Origin: UMGS1370 sp963557065
Lineage (GTDB): Bacteria > Bacillota > Clostridia > Lachnospirales > Lachnospiraceae
Reading direction: 5' to 3'
DNA: 23,832 bases
Assembly (NCBI GenBank): GCA_963557065.1
Contig: CAUWCT010000024.1
Location: forward strand, 1-23,832
This document shows positions 22,376 through 23,832 of the stretch, one piece after another (position 1 is the stretch's first letter; the number at the start of each line of letters is the position of its first letter). Made by a program: the position numbers and the translations under genes. The notes under the pieces were generated by a model that saw nothing but the letters and a program-made list of their open reading frames with translations, was not told where the DNA came from and did no database searches.

Positions 22376-22379
22376 CAGA

Positions 22380-22433
22380 AACAAGCGTTCAACGCGTTTT
22401 CCGGTCTGAATCTTTGCAGGGGTGAATTGTTAC
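22380..22433. repeat. Right-half copy of the family A hairpin repeat
   Basis: The sequence matches 134-187 in 47 of 54 positions without gaps, from AACAAGC to the TGTTAC end. The left arm present in the copy near position 100 is missing. It starts 5 bp after the truA stop and ends 30 bp before the rplM promoter -35 box, the same relative place as the full copy has to the rpsJ promoter. Confidence 0.75.
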
Positions 22434-22463
22434 GAAAATAAAAGGTTTTTCAGGAAAAATGGG

Positions 22464-22492
22464 TTGACAGGGCAGAGGGAGTATTATATAAT
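22464..22492 (+). promoter_or_regulatory. Consensus promoter of rplM-rpsI
   Basis: This is a perfect TTGACA (22464-22469), 17-bp spacer and TATAAT (22487-22492). Transcription would start near 22499, giving a leader of about 100 nt before rplM. Confidence 0.9.
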
Positions 22493-22499
22493 GTATAAC

Positions 22500-22597
22500 T
22501 GTGACGTTGCGAGAAAATGCTTGACCAAAGCCCCGGAACAGGCATTTTGCGATAAATGTTTCAGATATTTTGAGCGAATTTAACAGGAGGTCAACCA
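22500..22597 (+). ncRNA. rplM leader RNA (L13-type r-protein leader)
   Basis: AAAATGC (22514-22520) pairs with GCATTTT (22542-22548), extended below a bulge by GC (22509-22510) with GC (22549-22550). The apical loop contains TTGACC (22521-22526), an exact complement of GGTCAA (22589-22594), which overlaps the rplM Shine-Dalgarno AGGAGG (22585-22590). A pseudoknot or alternative helix could thus cover the ribosome binding site. A short autoregulatory leader upstream of rplM-rpsI is an established family in Firmicutes (L13 leader); assignment here rests on position and fold, not on a covariance search. Confidence 0.65.
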
Positions 22598-23026
22598 ATG
22601 AAGAGTTTTATGGCTAGTCCAGCAACAATTGAAAGAAAATGGTACGTAGTTGACGCTACCGGATATACATTAGGCCGCTTAGCTTCTGAAGTAGCTAAGG
22701 TTTTAAGAGGAAAGAATAAGCCGATTTTTACTCCTCACATGGATTGCGGCGATTATGTAATCGTTGTAAATGCAGAGAAGATCAAAGTAACCGGCAAGAA
22801 ATTAGATCAGAAGATTTACTACCGTCATTCCGATTATGTAGGCGGCATGAAAGAAACCACTCTGCGCGAGATGCTGGCTAAAAAGCCGGAGAAGGTAGTA
22901 GAGTTAGCAGTAAAAGGTATGCTTCCAAAGGGACCTCTGGGAAGAAGCATGTTAGACAAGCTTCATGTATACGCAGGCCCGGATCACGAGCAGGCAGCAC
23001 AGAAACCAGAAGTTTTAACATTCTAA
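22598..23026 (+). CDS. rplM: 50S ribosomal protein L13
   Basis: The product has 142 residues, the typical length. It begins MKSFMASPATIERKWYVVDATGYTLGRLASEVAKVLRGKNKPIFTPHMDCGDYVIVVNAEKI and has PKGPLGRSMLDKLHVYAGPDHEQAAQKPEVL at the end, all diagnostic. L13 is an early 50S assembly protein. The ATG at 22598 has AGGAGG at 7 nt, better than the ATG at 22610. It is the first gene of the rplM-rpsI operon, under a consensus promoter and a leader RNA. Confidence 0.97.
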   Translation: MKSFMASPATIERKWYVVDATGYTLGRLASEVAKVLRGKNKPIFTPHMDCGDYVIVVNAEKIKVTGKKLDQKIYYRHSDYVGGMKETTLREMLAKKPEKVVELAVKGMLPKGPLGRSMLDKLHVYAGPDHEQAAQKPEVLTF

Positions 23027-23055
23027 TTTAGAAGATTTGGAAGGAGGAAATTGTA

Positions 23056-23448
23056 ATGGCTAACGCAAAATTTTACGGAACTGGCAGAAGAAAAAAATCT
23101 ATCGCTAGAGTATACTTAGTACCAGGTACTGGTAAGATCACTATCAATAAGAGAGACATTGATGAGTATTTAGGTCTGGAGACCTTAAAGGTTATCGTTC
23201 GTCAGCCGCTGGTTGCAACCGAGACCACTGATAAATTCGATGTATTAGTAAACGTACATGGCGGCGGCTTCTCCGGACAGGCAGGCGCAATCCGTCATGG
23301 TATTTCCAGAGCACTGCTTCATGCAGACGCTGATTACAGACCAGTATTAAAGAAAGCTGGTTTCTTAACCAGAGACCCAAGAATGAAAGAAAGAAAGAAG
23401 TACGGCCTCAAAGCCGCTCGTCGTGCACCGCAGTTCAGCAAGCGATAA
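23056..23448 (+). CDS. rpsI: 30S ribosomal protein S9
   Basis: The product has 130 residues, standard for S9. It contains FYGTGRRKKSIARVYLVPGTGKITINKRDIDEYLG, HGGGFSGQAGAIRHGISRALL and the invariant C-terminal tail KYGLKAARRAPQFSKR, whose last residues touch the P-site tRNA anticodon. The ATG follows AAGGAGG. It lies 29 bp after rplM and 20 bp before a strong terminator. Confidence 0.97.
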   Translation: MANAKFYGTGRRKKSIARVYLVPGTGKITINKRDIDEYLGLETLKVIVRQPLVATETTDKFDVLVNVHGGGFSGQAGAIRHGISRALLHADADYRPVLKKAGFLTRDPRMKERKKYGLKAARRAPQFSKR

Positions 23449-23468
23449 TCTACAACTTAAAAATGATA

Positions 23469-23504
23469 AAAAAGCCCGGAAATACGCCATTTTCCGGGCT
23501 TTTT
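23469..23504. terminator. Symmetrical intrinsic terminator after rpsI
   Basis: A perfect 14-bp stem (23469-23482 with 23491-23504) has the loop TACGCCAT. The stem begins with an A-run and ends in TTTTT, so it can terminate transcription from either side. It closes the rplM-rpsI operon. Confidence 0.93.
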
Positions 23505-23560
23505 CTATGCCCAAAATTCTGTCTGGCCTGTTCGGTTTTGATGGAATTTGAACGGAAATT

Positions 23561-23636
23561 TATGGGTTTATAGTGGTCAAATTACTGGTGGACAAGCCCA
23601 TTTTGACCTCTTATGGGTTAAATTACTGGTGGACAA
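23561..23636. repeat. Two direct repeats, possible end of a mobile element
   Basis: AAATTACTGGTGGACAA occurs identically at 23579-23595 and 23620-23636 (41 bp period), each preceded by TATGGGTT (23561-23568 and 23612-23619). A further GGACAATA occurs at 23783-23790 near the window end. Short repeated subterminal boxes of this kind are seen at ends of some insertion sequences (IS21-like elements), but no transposase is visible here, so this is a tentative reading. The region 23505-23832 has no supported gene. Confidence 0.4.
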
Positions 23637-23696
23637 TAGGAGCAAATGAAGTCCAATTTTGCCATCGACTGACGAACACATACTTGACTGATTTAC

Positions 23697-23751
23697 ATAG
23701 AGCCTTGGCTCATTCTTTGAAAACGAGAATGGGTCGAGGCTCTATTTTTTT
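23697..23751 (+). terminator. Orphan terminator-like hairpin
   Basis: A 21-pair stem (23697-23717 with 23725-23745, four G-U pairs) closes on TGAAAAC and is followed by six T. It is a strong intrinsic terminator for + strand transcription. No gene lies between the rpsI terminator and this one, so its transcript is unknown: a small RNA, a decayed gene or a mobile-element feature are possible. Confidence 0.7.
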
Positions 23752-23832
23752 CGCCCGAAATGCGGCGAGACAAATTTGAGTAGGACAATATGAAGTGACC
23801 CCACATTTGTAGCAACGAGGATTTACCTGTAT

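Noticed and set aside
23579..23636. Direct repeats as a CRISPR array
   Set aside because: There are two 17-bp identical units only, with a 24-bp spacer, without leader or cas genes.
23573..23779. 68-codon + strand open frame near the right end
   Set aside because: It starts inside the direct repeats, lacks a ribosome binding site and runs through a strong terminator hairpin.

Overview
This window is a chromosomal segment from a Firmicute, most likely a Lachnospiraceae-type clostridium. The evidence is the gene order, strong AAGGAGG-type ribosome binding sites, rpsD inside the alpha operon, zinc-binding S14 and L36, a zinc (four-cysteine) adenylate kinase, and an L17 carrying a long charged insertion. 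Every gene I can support is on the + strand. The species assignment is inference from these features.

Layout. (1) 1-474: a dispersed hairpin repeat, then a promoter (TTGCAT-17-TATTCT) and a structured leader of about 230 nt ahead of rpsJ, whose Shine-Dalgarno sits in a hairpin loop. (2) 475-16551: the merged S10-spc-alpha super-operon: rpsJ rplC rplD rplW rplB rpsS rplV rpsC rplP rpmC rpsQ rplN rplX rplE rpsZ(S14) rpsH rplF rplR rpsE rpmD rplO secY adk map infA rpmJ rpsM rpsK rpsD rpoA rplQ. It is interrupted by an internal promoter before rpmJ and by several hairpin-rich gaps (rpsH-rplF, secY-adk, infA-rpmJ, rpsM-rpsK, rpsD-rpoA), and closed by a strong intrinsic terminator. (3) 16615-18090: a stand-alone secreted protein with choline-binding-like cell-wall repeats, with its own promoter and terminator. 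It looks like an accessory insertion in an otherwise conserved neighbourhood. (4) 18122-22375: a promoter and then ecfA1-ecfA2-ecfT (energising module of ECF vitamin transporters) and truA, here extended to 498 aa by a C-terminal GNAT acetyltransferase domain. (5) 22464-23505: a consensus promoter, an L13-type leader, rplM-rpsI and a symmetrical terminator. (6) 23506-23832: no gene. It holds short direct repeats resembling the end of a mobile element and an orphan terminator-like hairpin.

Functionally most of the window makes ribosomes and the basic gene-expression machinery: 29 ribosomal proteins, IF-1, RNA polymerase alpha, the SecY channel, methionine aminopeptidase, adenylate kinase and a tRNA pseudouridine synthase. 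The items most worth following up are the TruA-GNAT fusion, the two r-protein leaders whose ribosome binding sites are potentially masked by RNA structure, and two families of dispersed intergenic repeats. One repeat family recurs as two-unit tandem pairs (46-47 bp period) in opposite orientation inside the ribosomal operon. Starts were moved from the longest open frame to the SD-supported codon for rpmC, rplX, rplE, rpmD, rplO, adk, rplQ and the surface protein.
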